A stretch of 64,000 nt of DNA from Nitrosomonas sp. (GCA_024281995.1 JAMWZW010000001.1:496001-560000), one strand, 5' to 3'; shown: positions 1 to 11,427, counted from the first letter of the stretch. Numbers and translations are program-made. The notes: generated by a model from the sequence alone, not told the origin.

Positions 1-321
1 CCGCAAGATGTGCAAGCGACCTTATTACAATTAACCGTCTTAACAATTGCCAAAGCAATAGCTGAGTATTGCGCAACAGCTACAGAAATTTATATATGCG
101 GTGGCGGCGCTCATAATGTTTTGTTAATCAGTCAATTAGCAGATGCTATGCCGGACAAAAAAGTCGCTCTTATAGATAAACTGGGTGTTGCGGCTGACTG
201 GGTGGAAGCTTTTGCATTTGCTTGGTTGGCTCAGCAAGCAATATTGCGTAAAACAGGAAGTTTGTCTGCGGTTACTGGTGCCAAGGGCGATAGAATATTA
301 GGGGCCATTTATCCTGCTTGA
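1..321 (+). CDS. anmK: Anhydro-N-acetylmuramic acid kinase, C-terminal part (cut by window start)
   Basis: The open frame runs in from the left edge, so only about the last 106 residues are seen. They carry the glycine-rich CGGGAHN segment and the D-x-x-GVAADWVEAFAFAWLA stretch typical of the C-terminal half of AnmK, an ASKHA-fold sugar kinase that phosphorylates and opens 1,6-anhydroMurNAc during cell-wall recycling in the cytosol. It converges on erpA. An ORF start inside the frame at base 10 is an internal GTG, not the real start. Confidence 0.88.
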   Translation, partial: PQDVQATLLQLTVLTIAKAIAEYCATATEIYICGGGAHNVLLISQLADAMPDKKVALIDKLGVAADWVEAFAFAWLAQQAILRKTGSLSAVTGAKGDRILGAIYPA

Positions 322-354
322 ATAAATACCCGAAGGTTGAAAATATCACATTTA

Positions 355-699
355 TCATAATGAAAATGATGATCCACAACCACAGGTACTGGCAGCTCCA
401 GGGTTTTTTATGACAAATTGAGCACCTTGTAGGTTTTCTTGATAATCGATTTCGGCACCAATTAAATATTGAAAACTCATGGGGTCAACGAGCAATTTAA
501 CGCCGTTTTTTTCCATAACGGTATCATCTTCATTAATCGATTCATCAAATGTAAATCCATACTGAAAACCTGAGCATCCGCCGCCACTAACGAAAACTCT
601 AAGATTGAGATCGTTATTGCCTTCTTCTTTTATCAATTGCCTGACTTTGGCAGCAGCGTTATCAGTAAATAAGAGAGGAGCATTATTTTCAATATTCAT
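355..699 (-). CDS. erpA: Iron-sulfur cluster insertion protein ErpA
   Basis: A 114-residue A-type iron-sulfur carrier. The three conserved cysteines that hold the cluster are visible: C42 in [11 protein letters not shown] and C106/C108 in the C-terminal CGCG. Length and the [10 protein letters not shown] stretch fit ErpA better than IscA or SufA, though A-type carriers are close relatives. It delivers clusters to apo-enzymes. It sits downstream of the bactofilin gene on the same strand with a 60-base gap. Confidence 0.92.
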   Translation of the reverse strand: MNIENNAPLLFTDNAAAKVRQLIKEEGNNDLNLRVFVSGGGCSGFQYGFTFDESINEDDTVMEKNGVKLLVDPMSFQYLIGAEIDYQENLQGAQFVIKNPGAASTCGCGSSFSL

Positions 700-759
700 G
701 GGAGTCGGAACTGTCTTAATAAATTATTAATAATGAAAAATTAAAGTTTTTGTAACGAG

Positions 760-1224
760 TTAGCTATAACTTTTATTTTCTGTAGCCATTTGTTGATTAT
801 CAGGTGTTGATGGAATTAATGTTATCACTTTCTCGGATGTGAGATTATTTTCAGAATTTAGTTTATTTTGATGGATCATTTTTCCCTCTACGGAAGCTCC
901 TAGGTGGATTTCAAGCGAACCATAGTGAATATCACCATAAACCTGAGCTTTTGCTTGTAGTTCTAAATAACCTTGAGCATAAATTGGACCGGTAACTGTA
1001 CCATTAATAATAATATTGGTGACTTTTATTTGACCTGTGATACTTCCTTCATTACTCAGTACTAAAGTACTTTGTTCTGCATTGCAAGCGATTACATTGC
1101 CAATAATATGTCCATCAACTCGTAATCCTCCCTTGAAACTGACATCGCCATTAATAGTCGTGTCGACACCAATCAGAGTATCAATGTGATTATTAAATTG
1201 AATTTTATTTTTTTTACCAAACAT
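760..1224 (-). CDS. Bactofilin (polymer-forming cytoskeletal protein)
   Basis: A 154-residue protein whose middle (about residues 15-115) is the repeating short beta-helix of bactofilins: DTTINGDVSFKGGLRVDGHIIGN and following turns with regular hydrophobic spacing. Bactofilins polymerise without nucleotide beneath the membrane and place cell-wall enzymes. The tail after residue 120 is polar and disordered. It starts 11 bases after the stop of the upstream membrane protein gene, so the two are probably one transcript and may work together. Confidence 0.88.
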   Translation of the reverse strand: MFGKKNKIQFNNHIDTLIGVDTTINGDVSFKGGLRVDGHIIGNVIACNAEQSTLVLSNEGSITGQIKVTNIIINGTVTGPIYAQGYLELQAKAQVYGDIHYGSLEIHLGASVEGKMIHQNKLNSENNLTSEKVITLIPSTPDNQQMATENKSYS

Positions 1225-1235
1225 ATGTTTCTCCT

Positions 1236-1970
1236 CTATGGCGTTGGTTGCACAGCCTGGGTTAGTATTGTTTTCTTATCATTAATGTCATGAATCTGTA
1301 CTTGAATGCTCTCGACAACAGTATCCGGAGGTACTTGGAAGCTCTCTTCCAGTCTATGAAGAAATTTAAAGTTAATAGGAAAATCTTGTTTCGAGTGTTT
1401 ATTGAGGAGTGGTATGGTTTTCCTTTGATCATTTTGGAGCAATTTAACTTGGAATCTCAAGGTTCCTTTAAAATCACTAGGCCTTTCTCCACCTTGTATC
1501 AATGTTAAAGCATACCGATAATTACCTGGAATTGTTGTTTCTTTTAAACTAAATTGATGAATAGAAATACCATTTTTTGAATTTCCAGACATCAAGTGCT
1601 GGAAAAATATCATTTTTTCCTTTAATTGATTGTTTTCATTGGTTAGTAATTTTATCTGTTGAGCAAGATTTTCGTTAGCCGTATCGCTGATTTGCAGTTG
1701 GTGAATCAAATCACCCATTTGAGTGCATAATTTTTGTTTTTTGGTTTGCCTACACGTTTCCGCATCATTCAAGAAAGCCGTTTTTTCTTCAGTTAAATCA
1801 GAACGAGTACCTACAGACTGCTTACCAGTTTCGTACATTGCCCACGAAAGCGTGAGTAAAAATAGACAGCACACAATTGCCATTATTAAACGATATGGCC
1901 AGGATAAATAAGGACGTATAACAACACGAGACGAAAGAATTTTTGGTTTTTTCTGAAAAAAATTGTTCAA
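1236..1970 (-). CDS. DUF6776-like single-pass membrane protein with coiled coil
   Basis: A 244-residue protein with one membrane segment near residues 27-45, a predicted coiled coil around residues 90-125 (heptads in NENLAQQIKLLTNENNQLKEK), and a beta-rich C-terminal domain that would lie in the periplasm. This arrangement and its place directly upstream of bactofilin match a family commonly seen beside bactofilins in betaproteobacteria. I infer an envelope role with the filament; no enzyme motif is visible. Confidence 0.7.
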   Translation of the reverse strand: MNNFFQKKPKILSSRVVIRPYLSWPYRLIMAIVCCLFLLTLSWAMYETGKQSVGTRSDLTEEKTAFLNDAETCRQTKKQKLCTQMGDLIHQLQISDTANENLAQQIKLLTNENNQLKEKMIFFQHLMSGNSKNGISIHQFSLKETTIPGNYRYALTLIQGGERPSDFKGTLRFQVKLLQNDQRKTIPLLNKHSKQDFPINFKFLHRLEESFQVPPDTVVESIQVQIHDINDKKTILTQAVQPTP

Positions 1971-2153
1971 CTAAATACTCTACACAAATCAGCGACCATT
2001 TTTATTAAATATAGTCAATATAATAAGATATAACTCATATGAAAATAGTTCAGAGAATAATATCAATGTTTGTGAATGTTGGTAAGTATTTTGTCACAAG
2101 GAGAGTAAGGGAAGATTGGTTTAATTTTTTTACGGGTACTTTGGGGCTTGATA

Positions 2154-3182
2154 TTAAGGCAATAACGGAATCTGCTGAATTCCCAGAGTTTCCGGTAAGC
2201 CAAACATAATATTCATATTTTGTATCGCTTGTCCTGCTGCGCCTTTTACCAAATTATCGGTTACCGATAGTATGACTACAGTATCACTGTGTTGAGGTTG
2301 ATGCACAGCAATACGACAAATATTGGAGCCTCGTACAGAGCGGGTTTCCGGGTGTTTGCCAGCAGGTAGTACGTCAACAAAAGATTCCTTTTGGTAGCGC
2401 TTTTCATAGAGATTCTGTAAGTCAATTTGCTTGGTCAGTTTTGCGTAGAGGGTAGCATGAATACCCCGAATCATAGGCACTAAATGAGGAACAAATGTTA
2501 AGCCGACTGATCGCTTGGCAATAATGGAGAGTCCTTGCTTGATTTCAGGAAGATGCCGGTGACCTGGAACACCATAAGCTTTAAAGTTATCAGAGGCTTC
2601 AGCATGTAGGGTATGTATTTCAGCTTTTCGACCTGCGCCAGAAACACCTGATTTTACATCGGCGATGAGGTGATTAATGTCAACTACATTGGCCTCTATA
2701 AGTGGCAGAAAACCAAGCTGGACTGCTGTTGGATAACAACCCGGGTTAGCGATTAAACGCGCATTCTTGACTTGTTCTCGGTTAATTTCTGGTAATCCAT
2801 AAACAGCTTCAGCTACCAGCTCTGGGCAGGCATGTTGCATGCCATACCATTTTTCCCATTCAGCAACATTCTTAATGCGAAAATCAGCTGCTAAATCAAT
2901 AACCTTTACACCTGCTTGCAGTAAAGATTCTGCTTGTTGCATGGCGATGCCATTGGGTGTCGCAAAAAATACTACATTACATTTATTGAGTTTGGCATCA
3001 ACAGGATCAGTGAATTTGAGATCGAGATGCCCTCTTAGATTAGTAAATAATTCAGCGACAGATATACCAGCTTCACTACGTGATGTGATAGCCTTAATTC
3101 TTACTTTAGGATGTTGTGTGAGTAGGCGTAGCAATTCTACACCTGTGTAACCTGTTCCGCCAACAATACCAACATTAATCAT
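2154..3182 (-). CDS. argC: N-acetyl-gamma-glutamyl-phosphate reductase
   Basis: A 342-residue NADPH-dependent reductase of arginine synthesis. The Rossmann loop GGTGYTG lies at residues 8-14 and the catalytic cysteine is C149 in ANPGCYPTA; the [11 protein letters not shown] histidine motif follows. It converts N-acetylglutamyl phosphate to the semialdehyde. Full length for the type 1 family. It lies downstream of rpsI but behind a strong terminator, so it probably has its own promoter or depends on read-through. Confidence 0.96.
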   Translation of the reverse strand: MINVGIVGGTGYTGVELLRLLTQHPKVRIKAITSRSEAGISVAELFTNLRGHLDLKFTDPVDAKLNKCNVVFFATPNGIAMQQAESLLQAGVKVIDLAADFRIKNVAEWEKWYGMQHACPELVAEAVYGLPEINREQVKNARLIANPGCYPTAVQLGFLPLIEANVVDINHLIADVKSGVSGAGRKAEIHTLHAEASDNFKAYGVPGHRHLPEIKQGLSIIAKRSVGLTFVPHLVPMIRGIHATLYAKLTKQIDLQNLYEKRYQKESFVDVLPAGKHPETRSVRGSNICRIAVHQPQHSDTVVILSVTDNLVKGAAGQAIQNMNIMFGLPETLGIQQIPLLP

Positions 3183-3228
3183 GCTACTTCCCTATTATTA
3201 TAAGACGTTGCTTGCTAAATTTCCAATA

Positions 3229-3259
3229 AAAAAGCCGCCATTAAATGAGGCGGCTTTTT
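3229..3259 (-). terminator. Rho-independent terminator of rplM-rpsI
   Basis: An 11-base stem (AAAAAGCCGCC with GGCGGCTTTTT) around a 9-base loop, GC-rich at its top and followed by T-runs in both directions. It lies 17 bases past the rpsI stop and 46 bases before argC on the minus strand, so it ends the ribosomal-protein transcript. Confidence 0.85.
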
Positions 3260-3275
3260 GTAGTTAAATATAAAA

Positions 3276-3668
3276 TTATCGTTTAGAGAATTGTTTGCGT
3301 CGCCGCGCCTTCCGCAAGCCTACTTTTTTTCTTTCGACCTCTCGAGCATCACGAGTAACTAATCCTGCTTTACTTAATGCTGGCTTGAGTGTTGCATCAT
3401 AATCAATAAGAGCTCGAGTAATACCGTGACGCACGGCACCCGCTTGCCCTGACTCGCCACCACCATGAATATTAACCATAATATCAAATGAGCTGACATT
3501 ATTAGTTAATTCCAATGGTTGTTTAGCAATCATACGACCTGTTTCACGAGAAAAATAATCATCGATCGACTTATTATTGATAATAATCGCACCCTTACCA
3601 GGTCTAATAAACACGCGCGCGACTGCGCTTTTGCGCCGCCCTGTTCCGTAATTATATTGTATAGCCAT
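3276..3668 (-). CDS. rpsI: 30S ribosomal protein S9
   Basis: A 130-residue protein with the S9 signature [15 protein letters not shown] and the basic tail ending in [17 protein letters not shown], whose last arginine reaches the P-site tRNA in the small subunit. It follows rplM with an 8-base gap, the standard L13-S9 operon. Confidence 0.98.
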   Translation of the reverse strand: MAIQYNYGTGRRKSAVARVFIRPGKGAIIINNKSIDDYFSRETGRMIAKQPLELTNNVSSFDIMVNIHGGGESGQAGAVRHGITRALIDYDATLKPALSKAGLVTRDAREVERKKVGLRKARRRKQFSKR

Positions 3669-3676
3669 AGATATTA

Positions 3677-4111
3677 TTATGCTCTAATTTCAAGCGGTTT
3701 AGGTTGTTGGGCGGCATGTGGATGAGTATCACCCGCATATACTTTTAGTTTCTTTATCATTGCGTATCCCAATGGTCCTTTAGGTAACATGCCTTTTACA
3801 GCTTTCTCAAGCGGACGTGCTGGAAAACGCGCGTGCATTTTCTTAAAGGTAGTTGCATAAATTCCACCTGGGTAACCGGTATGACGATAATAAATTTTAT
3901 CTTCCATTTTATTGCCGGTTACACGTATTTTGTCGACATTGATAACGACGATATAGTCGCCGGTATCAACATGTGGTGTGTAGATGGGCTTATGTTTACC
4001 ACGTAATCGATGTGCAATCTGCGAAGCAAGGCGACCTAGTACTTTATCGGTCGCATCAATGACGAACCATTCATGAATTACTTCGTGTGGTTTGGCTGAA
4101 AATGTTTTCAC
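3677..4111 (-). CDS. rplM: 50S ribosomal protein L13
   Basis: L13, 144 residues from a GTG start that gives (M)[10 protein letters not shown], the usual N-terminus. The frame stays open 19 codons further upstream to an ATG, but that extension has no match to L13, and an AGGA-like ribosome site lies just before the GTG. Core motifs are [29 protein letters not shown] and the C-terminal [16 protein letters not shown]. First gene of the rplM-rpsI operon; divergent from glnS. Confidence 0.96.
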   Translation of the reverse strand: MKTFSAKPHEVIHEWFVIDATDKVLGRLASQIAHRLRGKHKPIYTPHVDTGDYIVVINVDKIRVTGNKMEDKIYYRHTGYPGGIYATTFKKMHARFPARPLEKAVKGMLPKGPLGYAMIKKLKVYAGDTHPHAAQQPKPLEIRA

Positions 4112-4276
4112 GAAAACCTGTCCTGCGTATTCAAAAAGAGGCACAGATTCTAAGCTAGACATTGGCAAAAGTCAAATTTGGCATATGCATCGTTTAAATT
4201 AGAATCAGCGTATATTAATTGTGAAAAGTGAAGGTGTGAATTGATGAAGAATAATGGATTTTGAGACAATCGCCGC

Positions 4277-4282
4277 TATAAT
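4277..4282 (+). promoter_or_regulatory. Possible -10 box of the glnS promoter
   Basis: A perfect TATAAT lies about 75 bases upstream of the glnS start. The matching -35 position (17-base spacer) reads ATGGAT, a poor fit, so this is only a candidate. Confidence 0.3.
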
Positions 4283-4357
4283 CTCTTTCCACGAAGGAAG
4301 TTGTGGGATGAGATGTAATTTCAGTTAAACCAATTAATCATAGTCGAGAGATAAACT

Positions 4358-6064
4358 TTGAAAGAAAACTCTGAAAACAGTCTACCTGTTGAATCAGCAC
4401 CTACCCATTTTATACGTAATATCATTGATGAAGATAATCGAACCGGAAAATGGGGGGGGCGCGTGGAAACGCGTTTCCCACCCGAACCCAATGGTTACTT
4501 ACATATCGGTCATGCCAAAAGCATTTGTCTTAATTTTGGTATTGCGCATGATTATGGGGGCGTGTGTCATTTGCGTTTTGATGACACCAATCCAGAAAAG
4601 GAAGCGCAGGAATATGTCGATTCAATTTGCGCCAGTGTTTCATGGTTGGGTTTCGATTGGGGCGAGCACTTATATTATTCTTCTGATTATTTTGAGCAAC
4701 TTTACGAATTTGCTGAATACTTGATCAGGCAGGGAAAGGCCTATGTCGAAGGATTATCCGCCGAAGAAATCCGTGAGTACCGGGGCACACTGACCAGTCC
4801 GGGCAAAAATAGCCCTTATCGAGATCGTCCCATTGCTGAGAACATGGATTTATTCCGGCGTATGAAAGCGGGGGAATTTCCAGACGGGCAATATGTATTG
4901 CGTGCCAAGATAGATATGGCTTCACCCAACATCAACATGCGCGATCCGGTGATTTATCGCATACGTCACGTGCATCATCAGCGCACAGGCAATCAATGGT
5001 GCATCTATCCGATGTATGACTACACGCATTGTATTTCCGATGCACTGGAAAAAATTACCCATTCCCTATGTACACTGGAATTTGAAGATCATCGACCATT
5101 ATATGATTGGGTACTGGATCAACTGGCGGATAAAGTACCGTGCCATCCGCAGCAAATTGAGTTTGCCCGTCTGAATTTGACCTATACCGTGATGAGCAAA
5201 CGCAAATTGATTGAATTGGTGGAAAGCGGATTGGTGGATGGATGGGATGATCCTCGCTTGAGCACGCTGGCCGGCGTGCGCCGCCGCGGTTTTACACCGC
5301 GCGCTATTCGCTTGTTTGCCGAGCGTATTGGGATCAGTAAAGCGGACTCCTGGATCGACATGAGTGTGCTGGAAGACTGTTTGCGCGAAGATTTAAATGA
5401 CAGCGCACCGCGCCGCATTGCTGTGCTGAAACCACTCAAGTTGATTATCGACAACTATCCGGAAGACCAGGAAGATGATTGCTTGGCCCCCAACCATCCA
5501 CAAAAGCCGGAATGGGGCAAACGCACGATTCCATTTTCAAAAAACCTGTACATTGAATCCGACGACTTCATGGAAGTGCCGATCAAAGGCTATTTTCGTT
5601 TATCGCCCGGTACCGAAGTGCGATTGCGCTATGCGTTTATCGTCAAATGCGTGCAAGTGGTTAAAAACGCGCAAGGTGACATCGAAGCGATCCATTGCAC
5701 CTATGACCCTGATACCAAAAGCGGAACTTCGGGCGCAGATAGCCGTAAAGTGAAAGGCAATATCCATTGGTTATCCGCCAAACATGCACAATCGGCAGAG
5801 ATACGCCTGTATGACCGCCTGTTTACGGATCCCTATCCGGATAGCGGTGACAAGGATTACAAAACATCATTGAATCCCGAGTCGCAACGGATAATTACGG
5901 CCTATGTGGAAGCATCGCTCAACGAAGCGCAACCCGAACAGTGTTTTCAATTTGAACGCAACGGCTATTTCATTGCTGATCGGCTTGATATGAAACCTGG
6001 CAAGCCAGTGTTTAATCGTGCAGTCACTCTTCGCGATTCCTGGGGGAAAACTGCAGTTGCTTAA
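4358..6064 (+). CDS. glnS: Glutaminyl-tRNA synthetase
   Basis: A 568-residue class I synthetase charging tRNA-Gln. The HIGH signature is intact ([16 protein letters not shown]49-H52) and the KMSKS loop is the GlnRS form VMSKR at residues 278-282; FDDTNPEKE and RFPPEPNGY are also diagnostic. The beta-barrel anticodon-binding half fills residues 350-560. The start is TTG, preceded by a GAGAG ribosome site; no in-frame ATG offers a full-length N-terminus. Confidence 0.96.
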   Translation: MKENSENSLPVESAPTHFIRNIIDEDNRTGKWGGRVETRFPPEPNGYLHIGHAKSICLNFGIAHDYGGVCHLRFDDTNPEKEAQEYVDSICASVSWLGFDWGEHLYYSSDYFEQLYEFAEYLIRQGKAYVEGLSAEEIREYRGTLTSPGKNSPYRDRPIAENMDLFRRMKAGEFPDGQYVLRAKIDMASPNINMRDPVIYRIRHVHHQRTGNQWCIYPMYDYTHCISDALEKITHSLCTLEFEDHRPLYDWVLDQLADKVPCHPQQIEFARLNLTYTVMSKRKLIELVESGLVDGWDDPRLSTLAGVRRRGFTPRAIRLFAERIGISKADSWIDMSVLEDCLREDLNDSAPRRIAVLKPLKLIIDNYPEDQEDDCLAPNHPQKPEWGKRTIPFSKNLYIESDDFMEVPIKGYFRLSPGTEVRLRYAFIVKCVQVVKNAQGDIEAIHCTYDPDTKSGTSGADSRKVKGNIHWLSAKHAQSAEIRLYDRLFTDPYPDSGDKDYKTSLNPESQRIITAYVEASLNEAQPEQCFQFERNGYFIADRLDMKPGKPVFNRAVTLRDSWGKTAVA

Positions 6065-6394
6065 CCGATATACCGCACTGCTATCGCAGTACCCGCAAAT
6101 CAAGCTGACATCGTCGGTGTCACTTAGAACGCCTCAAACGATGGGAGAAGTTTTTACAACGTTGCGACAACTGAGTACCTTCTCGCTGAATATTTGCGAA
6201 CATATAGAAAAATAAACCGGTTTGAGAAGTATTGCTGTAAATAACGACTAAGCAAGCGACTGGGAAAATGTGTATGCAATTTGTGAGAAATCTTCAAAGG
6301 ATTTTCTCGTTAATTTTCATATTAAATAAGCCGTTACGCGAGTTTATAGCAGTATGGTGCGGCAAGTTTACGATAAGTTATTGTCGATTTGGGC
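6065..6394. other. Intergenic region, no supported gene
   Basis: About 330 bases between convergent genes glnS and a small membrane-protein gene. I see only short frames without a good ribosome site, one of them (about 51 codons near 6270-6422) running into the neighbour's end. No clear hairpin terminator. Confidence 0.5.
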
Positions 6395-6817
6395 TTATTT
6401 TGATGAGTGTTGCGGGTTGTTAATTTTTTCAGTTAGGTTTTTTAATGCCAGCAATGCTTGTTTTGATTCATACAATTCCTTTTTTTGTGCTTCTAATTCG
6501 AGCTTTAAGTCATTATAGGCAGTTTTTGTTGCTAGAATCTCAGATTCTAATTTCTGAGCTTCAAGCGAAGGTATAAAAAACGGAACAATTACTAATAGCG
6601 CGGTAGAAAATGCGACGACTGTAGTTAAGTATATCATTTGTCTGGATAATCTCTCTGTTATCATGGCGTTCCGCACAGTTATAACCGCATGAATAAATTC
6701 TCCTTCACTTTGTGACTGAGCAGGATTTCTATTTAGCCGATCGAGTACCTGTTCAAAACTGACCTTTAAGTATTCATCGGTAGTTGGTGTTTCTTGCTTA
6801 CTTACAAACGAGTTCAT
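6395..6817 (-). CDS. Hypothetical membrane-anchored coiled-coil protein
   Basis: A 140-residue protein I do not recognise. A polar N-terminus is followed by one strong membrane segment (about residues 62-85, IYLTTVVAFSTALLVIVPFFI) and then a charged helix with heptad spacing to residue 130 (EILATKTAYNDLKLELEAQKKELYE). Its base use is like its neighbours. It is likely a single-pass inner-membrane protein that oligomerises through the coiled coil; no function can be read from it. Confidence 0.6.
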   Translation of the reverse strand: MNSFVSKQETPTTDEYLKVSFEQVLDRLNRNPAQSQSEGEFIHAVITVRNAMITERLSRQMIYLTTVVAFSTALLVIVPFFIPSLEAQKLESEILATKTAYNDLKLELEAQKKELYESKQALLALKNLTEKINNPQHSSK

Positions 6818-6913
6818 TTAGTCACATATCCGTCTCAATGTTGGGTTTATTAGATTATTAATAAACCAAGGGTATTGTTTATTTTCGTTTAAAGTATAAA
6901 TAGCTAGCAAATT

Positions 6914-7978
6914 TCAATCAATATAAAACAACCCCTTTTGCCGAACCAGCTTCCAATCCGATTCACTACTCAGACGGCACACGCCATAGCGGAAAGAGGG
7001 CGGTAGTTCGGGAAATTTGAAACGCAGATCATAGAACCAGGCACATTGGCCATGTTCTGAATTATCTAAACGTTCCAATATTGGAAACTGCGCGAAGCTG
7101 CGAAAGGCTTCAAAAGCGGGATCGAGCCATGCATTGCGGATCAGCGGCTTATATGCGGGGTCATCGCCAAATCGTTGATGGATGTGCCAATTATTTTCCG
7201 CCTCTGGACGGTAGGTTGCGGCCATTCTCGATAACAACCATTTATGAGCTTCTGCTTGTGGTTTTGCACTGGATTGCAGCAAATCAATGTCGGCAAGATG
7301 GTAAGCTTCATTCTGACGGATAATGATTTTCCAATGAAACGGTGATAATGGTTGCGGCAGCACGCTGATGTGCGCTTGCGGTATAGAATGTGTACTGGCA
7401 TGTAGATTGGCGATTTTTATAGCTTGTTGCTGCAAAAACCATAAAAATATCACGTAGCCGCAGAGAGCCGCTAACGCTGTAATCGCGGCAATTCTTTGCT
7501 GGGGGTGGCGCCATGAAGCAATTAGGCCCGCGATGACGATCAGCGTAAACCAGGGATCGATGACAAATACTAAAGGTAATGAAAAACGTTCGGTGGAGAA
7601 CGGCGCGAACAACATCAATCCATATGAAGTGATCAAGTCGCCAGCAATATGGATGGCAATACCCAGGCTGGCCGGTAGCACAAAACATTTCCAATGATAA
7701 CGATGGCGGCTAATCCATGAAAATAACTGTGCCAGCAACCATGCCCATAATGGCAACAGAAGCAGTGAATGTGTCGGGCCTTGGTGCCAATTCAGATACG
7801 TGAGTGTATCGATTAACCGCAAAACCAGATCAATATCGGGAAATGCTGCTGCAGCAAAACCTGTAGCAATTTGCAGCCGTACCGGCAATATAGGTTGCCC
7901 GGATTGCAGTTGTGGTTGCGGCCGTGCTGTAGCCCGTGCCAGTAGGGCACCGCTTAGCGCATGCGTAAGCGGATCCAT
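6914..7978 (-). CDS. Membrane-bound metal-dependent hydrolase family protein (YdjM/DUF457-like)
   Basis: A 354-residue protein starting MDPLTHALSGALLA, the classic opening of the DUF457/YdjM family. Putative metal ligands are spread as in the family: H6, D48 and D50 (FPDID), H65 and H70 (HQGPTHS). About five membrane segments lie between residues 70 and 185; the C-terminal half is soluble. The substrate of these proteins is not established. The upstream TetR-like gene ends 6 bases before this start, so the two are co-transcribed. Confidence 0.8.
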   Translation of the reverse strand: MDPLTHALSGALLARATARPQPQLQSGQPILPVRLQIATGFAAAAFPDIDLVLRLIDTLTYLNWHQGPTHSLLLLPLWAWLLAQLFSWISRHRYHWKCFVLPASLGIAIHIAGDLITSYGLMLFAPFSTERFSLPLVFVIDPWFTLIVIAGLIASWRHPQQRIAAITALAALCGYVIFLWFLQQQAIKIANLHASTHSIPQAHISVLPQPLSPFHWKIIIRQNEAYHLADIDLLQSSAKPQAEAHKWLLSRMAATYRPEAENNWHIHQRFGDDPAYKPLIRNAWLDPAFEAFRSFAQFPILERLDNSEHGQCAWFYDLRFKFPELPPSFRYGVCRLSSESDWKLVRQKGLFYID

Positions 7979-7984
7979 GGTGGC

Positions 7985-8695
7985 CTACCCGGACTTGGCG
8001 CGCATTTGATGCACAACGGGTTCGGTCGATGATAAGGTTGCAATCGTAGCCGGCTTGGACTGTGAAGATTGCGTATCGGCAGCAGAATCTGTTGCAGTTT
8101 CCTTGCGCGGAGCACCATAAACGATTTGATCCAGCTTTTCCGCCAGCACCAATTTATGTGCCAGGAAGTCCCGGGTACGCTGTGAGTTTTCCGATTCATC
8201 CCGCATCCAATATGTGAAAGTTGCCATATAAATAGTGGTCAACGCCGTTTCTTCCAGTGCGCGGCGCACAAACGTGGTATCACGGTGTGCGGCTTCACGC
8301 ATCCATTGCACGGTACGGCTGATGCGCATAATGGCAGGAATTTGGATATGCAAATGACCCGGCTCGAGTTTGGCACCGATCATTTGCCGTGTCACTTTGC
8401 GATGCGCAGCCAGTGTGTCCAGCCAGCTCATGATGAGATGAAGAAGGCGTTCACGTGGCGATAATGACAGAAACTCCACTGATTCCGCTTCCCTAAGCAT
8501 TTGGCTGTCCGCCCGGTCAAACCAGGCATCGATTAGATCTTCCTTTTCGCGGAAATGGGGACGGATATCATCCAGAGAAATATTCAATTCTGTTGCAATG
8601 TCAAACAAACGTACCGCTTCCCATGAGGAGCGTTCAGCGATTGCAACAGCCGTATCTACAATTGCTTCGCGTATCTCAAGCTTACTTTTTTTCAT
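7985..8695 (-). CDS. TetR/COQ9-like transcriptional regulator
   Basis: A 236-residue protein with an N-terminal helix-turn-helix of the TetR class (ATELNISLDDIRPHFREKEDLIDAWFDRAD, about residues 28-58) and a helical ligand-binding region to residue 195. The C-terminal 40 residues are low-complexity and rich in S, T and A. COQ9 proteins share this fold, and the WFDRADSQML stretch resembles that group. Directly upstream of the metal-hydrolase-like gene, which it may control. Confidence 0.72.
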   Translation of the reverse strand: MKKSKLEIREAIVDTAVAIAERSSWEAVRLFDIATELNISLDDIRPHFREKEDLIDAWFDRADSQMLREAESVEFLSLSPRERLLHLIMSWLDTLAAHRKVTRQMIGAKLEPGHLHIQIPAIMRISRTVQWMREAAHRDTTFVRRALEETALTTIYMATFTYWMRDESENSQRTRDFLAHKLVLAEKLDQIVYGAPRKETATDSAADTQSSQSKPATIATLSSTEPVVHQMRAKSG

Positions 8696-8784
8696 CTTGA
8701 CTCTCCACAGTGCGTTAACAGGTGTGGCGTAATACGATGCCGTTTTTACTATAACATATAAAAAATAATCCTAAAAATATGGTG

Positions 8785-10059
8785 TTACGATATTTGATCG
8801 GATTGGTTTGTATCGCTCGGCGGTTTTAAGCTGGCAATACTTGATTGCAAGGGCTGCTTGTCCCATAAAGGAACGCCGAACACCTCGTGGATAAAATAAT
8901 AGGCAACCGGAACTCCAAGAATCATTCCCCATAGGCCGAAACTGTGATAAGCAACCAGTAGAATAATGAGTACCAACACTGGGTTGAGCTTTAAATGCTT
9001 GCCATAAATCAAGGGATTAAGGCCATATGCTTCGATAATATGGATAATAGTGATCATTACTACGACACCGATTGCCAGAGTCAGTCCGCCGGTATTTAAA
9101 GCGACAAGAACCATGGGTGATGTAGAAATAATCACACCCAGTACAGGAATAAAACTGCACACGAAAACGATCAGCGATAGTAACGCGACAGATGGAATGC
9201 CCAGAATCATTAGGCCAATCAGGGTTAGAATGGTATTGACGCACGCGATCATCGCTTGCGCCTGAATCGCCCGGCCAACCACAAAAGCAAAACGGATTAC
9301 CGGTTGCGTGGTTTCCAGATAAAAATCCTTCAAACGCGAATCATGTAAACTTTTCATTAATCCGCTCAGCCGTACGCTGTCGAATAAAATCAGGAAACTG
9401 AATAATAGTGCCAGGGACATGGTACCGATTGCTTGATACAAGTGCTTGATGAATTTAGGTAATTCTTCCCGGACCTTGTCCATCTGCTTGGTCAGCAGAA
9501 AGTTTATCAACAGCTCAGCCTCCTTATCGTAATATTTTCTGAGTTCTTCTGGCGTGTCTTCTGCGGTGTGACTATGTTCCTTATCCAGTAGCTGATCAGC
9601 ATCGGGAAAATCAAGGGTCTGACGATAATGGCTGAGTACTTTATCAATGGTTTTCAAGCTGTTTTCATCCAATGTGCTGCGGACATAGCCGTGTAACGGA
9701 CGTTCCATGCCAGGATATTTGCTAACGATATCGCGTTCCAGTTCTATCAATCTTGTCTGTACTTCATTGAAGTTGCCAATGAATCGGGTGGCTTCACCAA
9801 TGACACTGGGTGTAACGTAGCGAAAGAAGCTTCCTAACACCAACAAAAAAAAGACGTACACCAAAACCAAGGATAAGCGGTGCGGCAGTTTGAATTTATT
9901 ACGGCAAAAATGAACCAGTGGTGTTGCGATAAAAGTCAGCACGAAAGTAATAAAAATCAATCCGAAAAAATCGTGCAACTGCCACAACAAACCAATAAGG
10001 ATGAGCCAAATCAGTATGCGGCGATTAGTCTCATAGAAATTGTCGAAGCTAAATGACAT
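8785..10059 (-). CDS. AI-2E family (PerM/TqsA-like) permease
   Basis: A 424-residue polytopic protein with the family layout: two membrane helices at the N-terminus, a third near residue 65, a large charged cytosolic stretch (residues 95-205, rich in D/E/K), then four to five helices including GLMILGIPSVALLSLIVFVCSFIPVLG and the terminal GLWGMILGVPVAYYFIHEV. The family includes the E. coli AI-2 exporter and Na+/H+ antiporter-like members, so the cargo cannot be named. Monocistronic. Confidence 0.82.
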   Translation of the reverse strand: MSFSFDNFYETNRRILIWLILIGLLWQLHDFFGLIFITFVLTFIATPLVHFCRNKFKLPHRLSLVLVYVFFLLVLGSFFRYVTPSVIGEATRFIGNFNEVQTRLIELERDIVSKYPGMERPLHGYVRSTLDENSLKTIDKVLSHYRQTLDFPDADQLLDKEHSHTAEDTPEELRKYYDKEAELLINFLLTKQMDKVREELPKFIKHLYQAIGTMSLALLFSFLILFDSVRLSGLMKSLHDSRLKDFYLETTQPVIRFAFVVGRAIQAQAMIACVNTILTLIGLMILGIPSVALLSLIVFVCSFIPVLGVIISTSPMVLVALNTGGLTLAIGVVVMITIIHIIEAYGLNPLIYGKHLKLNPVLVLIILLVAYHSFGLWGMILGVPVAYYFIHEVFGVPLWDKQPLQSSIASLKPPSDTNQSDQIS

Positions 10060-10524
10060 TGTTTAAATTCTCTGTATTGAATGAATATAAAACTTGTTCA
10101 ATTGATTAGAGTGTGAGTATTTCACAAGGCGCGGTGTTATTCAAACGCTAACAATGTCCAAGAATAATAAAGTGAACAGTATCAATACAACTTTTTAAAG
10201 TATTGGTCATTTACCGAGTGATTTTCCTAGTACCCTGATGTTTGTTTGAAACTACTGTCCAAGATGTTGCAAGCAATGGCATTGACTGTGGCGGCTATAG
10301 GCTCTGAACGGTCAATACCCCAGACGATATCGTTAATACAATACATACTTTCCATTGAAATATAATTAATTGTTAGCCCAGATATGATTGGATGTCGATA
10401 CATTGAGAATAGGAACGAGTACATTTCTGACCAAGACAATCACCAGAAATGTGCCGCTGATCAACGGAAAAATCATAATTGATATTTGCATGTAAAGCGT
10501 TATGGTCTGTTCTAATTGCAAGTG
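10060..10524. other. Intergenic region, no supported gene
   Basis: Between two minus-strand genes. It holds one possible short hydrophobic peptide frame (starting MQISIMIFPLISG on the minus strand, about 41 codons) that lies just past the aquaporin terminator and lacks a ribosome site. Otherwise the sequence is AT-rich with no visible structure; the part nearest 10060 must carry the permease promoter. Confidence 0.4.
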
Positions 10525-10564
10525 GAAAAAAGATTTCCTGCCGCTCATCTGAACCGGCAGGAAA
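10525..10564 (-). terminator. Rho-independent terminator after the aquaporin gene
   Basis: On the minus strand a perfect 10-base stem (TTTCCTGCCG with CGGCAGGAAA, 11-base loop) is followed by TCTTTTTT. It begins 13 bases after the aquaporin stop. Confidence 0.85.
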
Positions 10565-10576
10565 ATTTTAGAACGA

Positions 10577-11275
<699 letters not shown>

Positions 11276-11427
11276 CTAAATAGTCAAGTGATGATGTTGT
11301 AAAACCTATAAAAACTGAAAGAAACGTCCGGTATGAAGGTTACAACGATTGCATCGACTTGGCAAAAAGAGCGTTTTAGATTCACAATATGAGACTGTGT
11401 TATAACAATAATAAACAGGAGCGATGG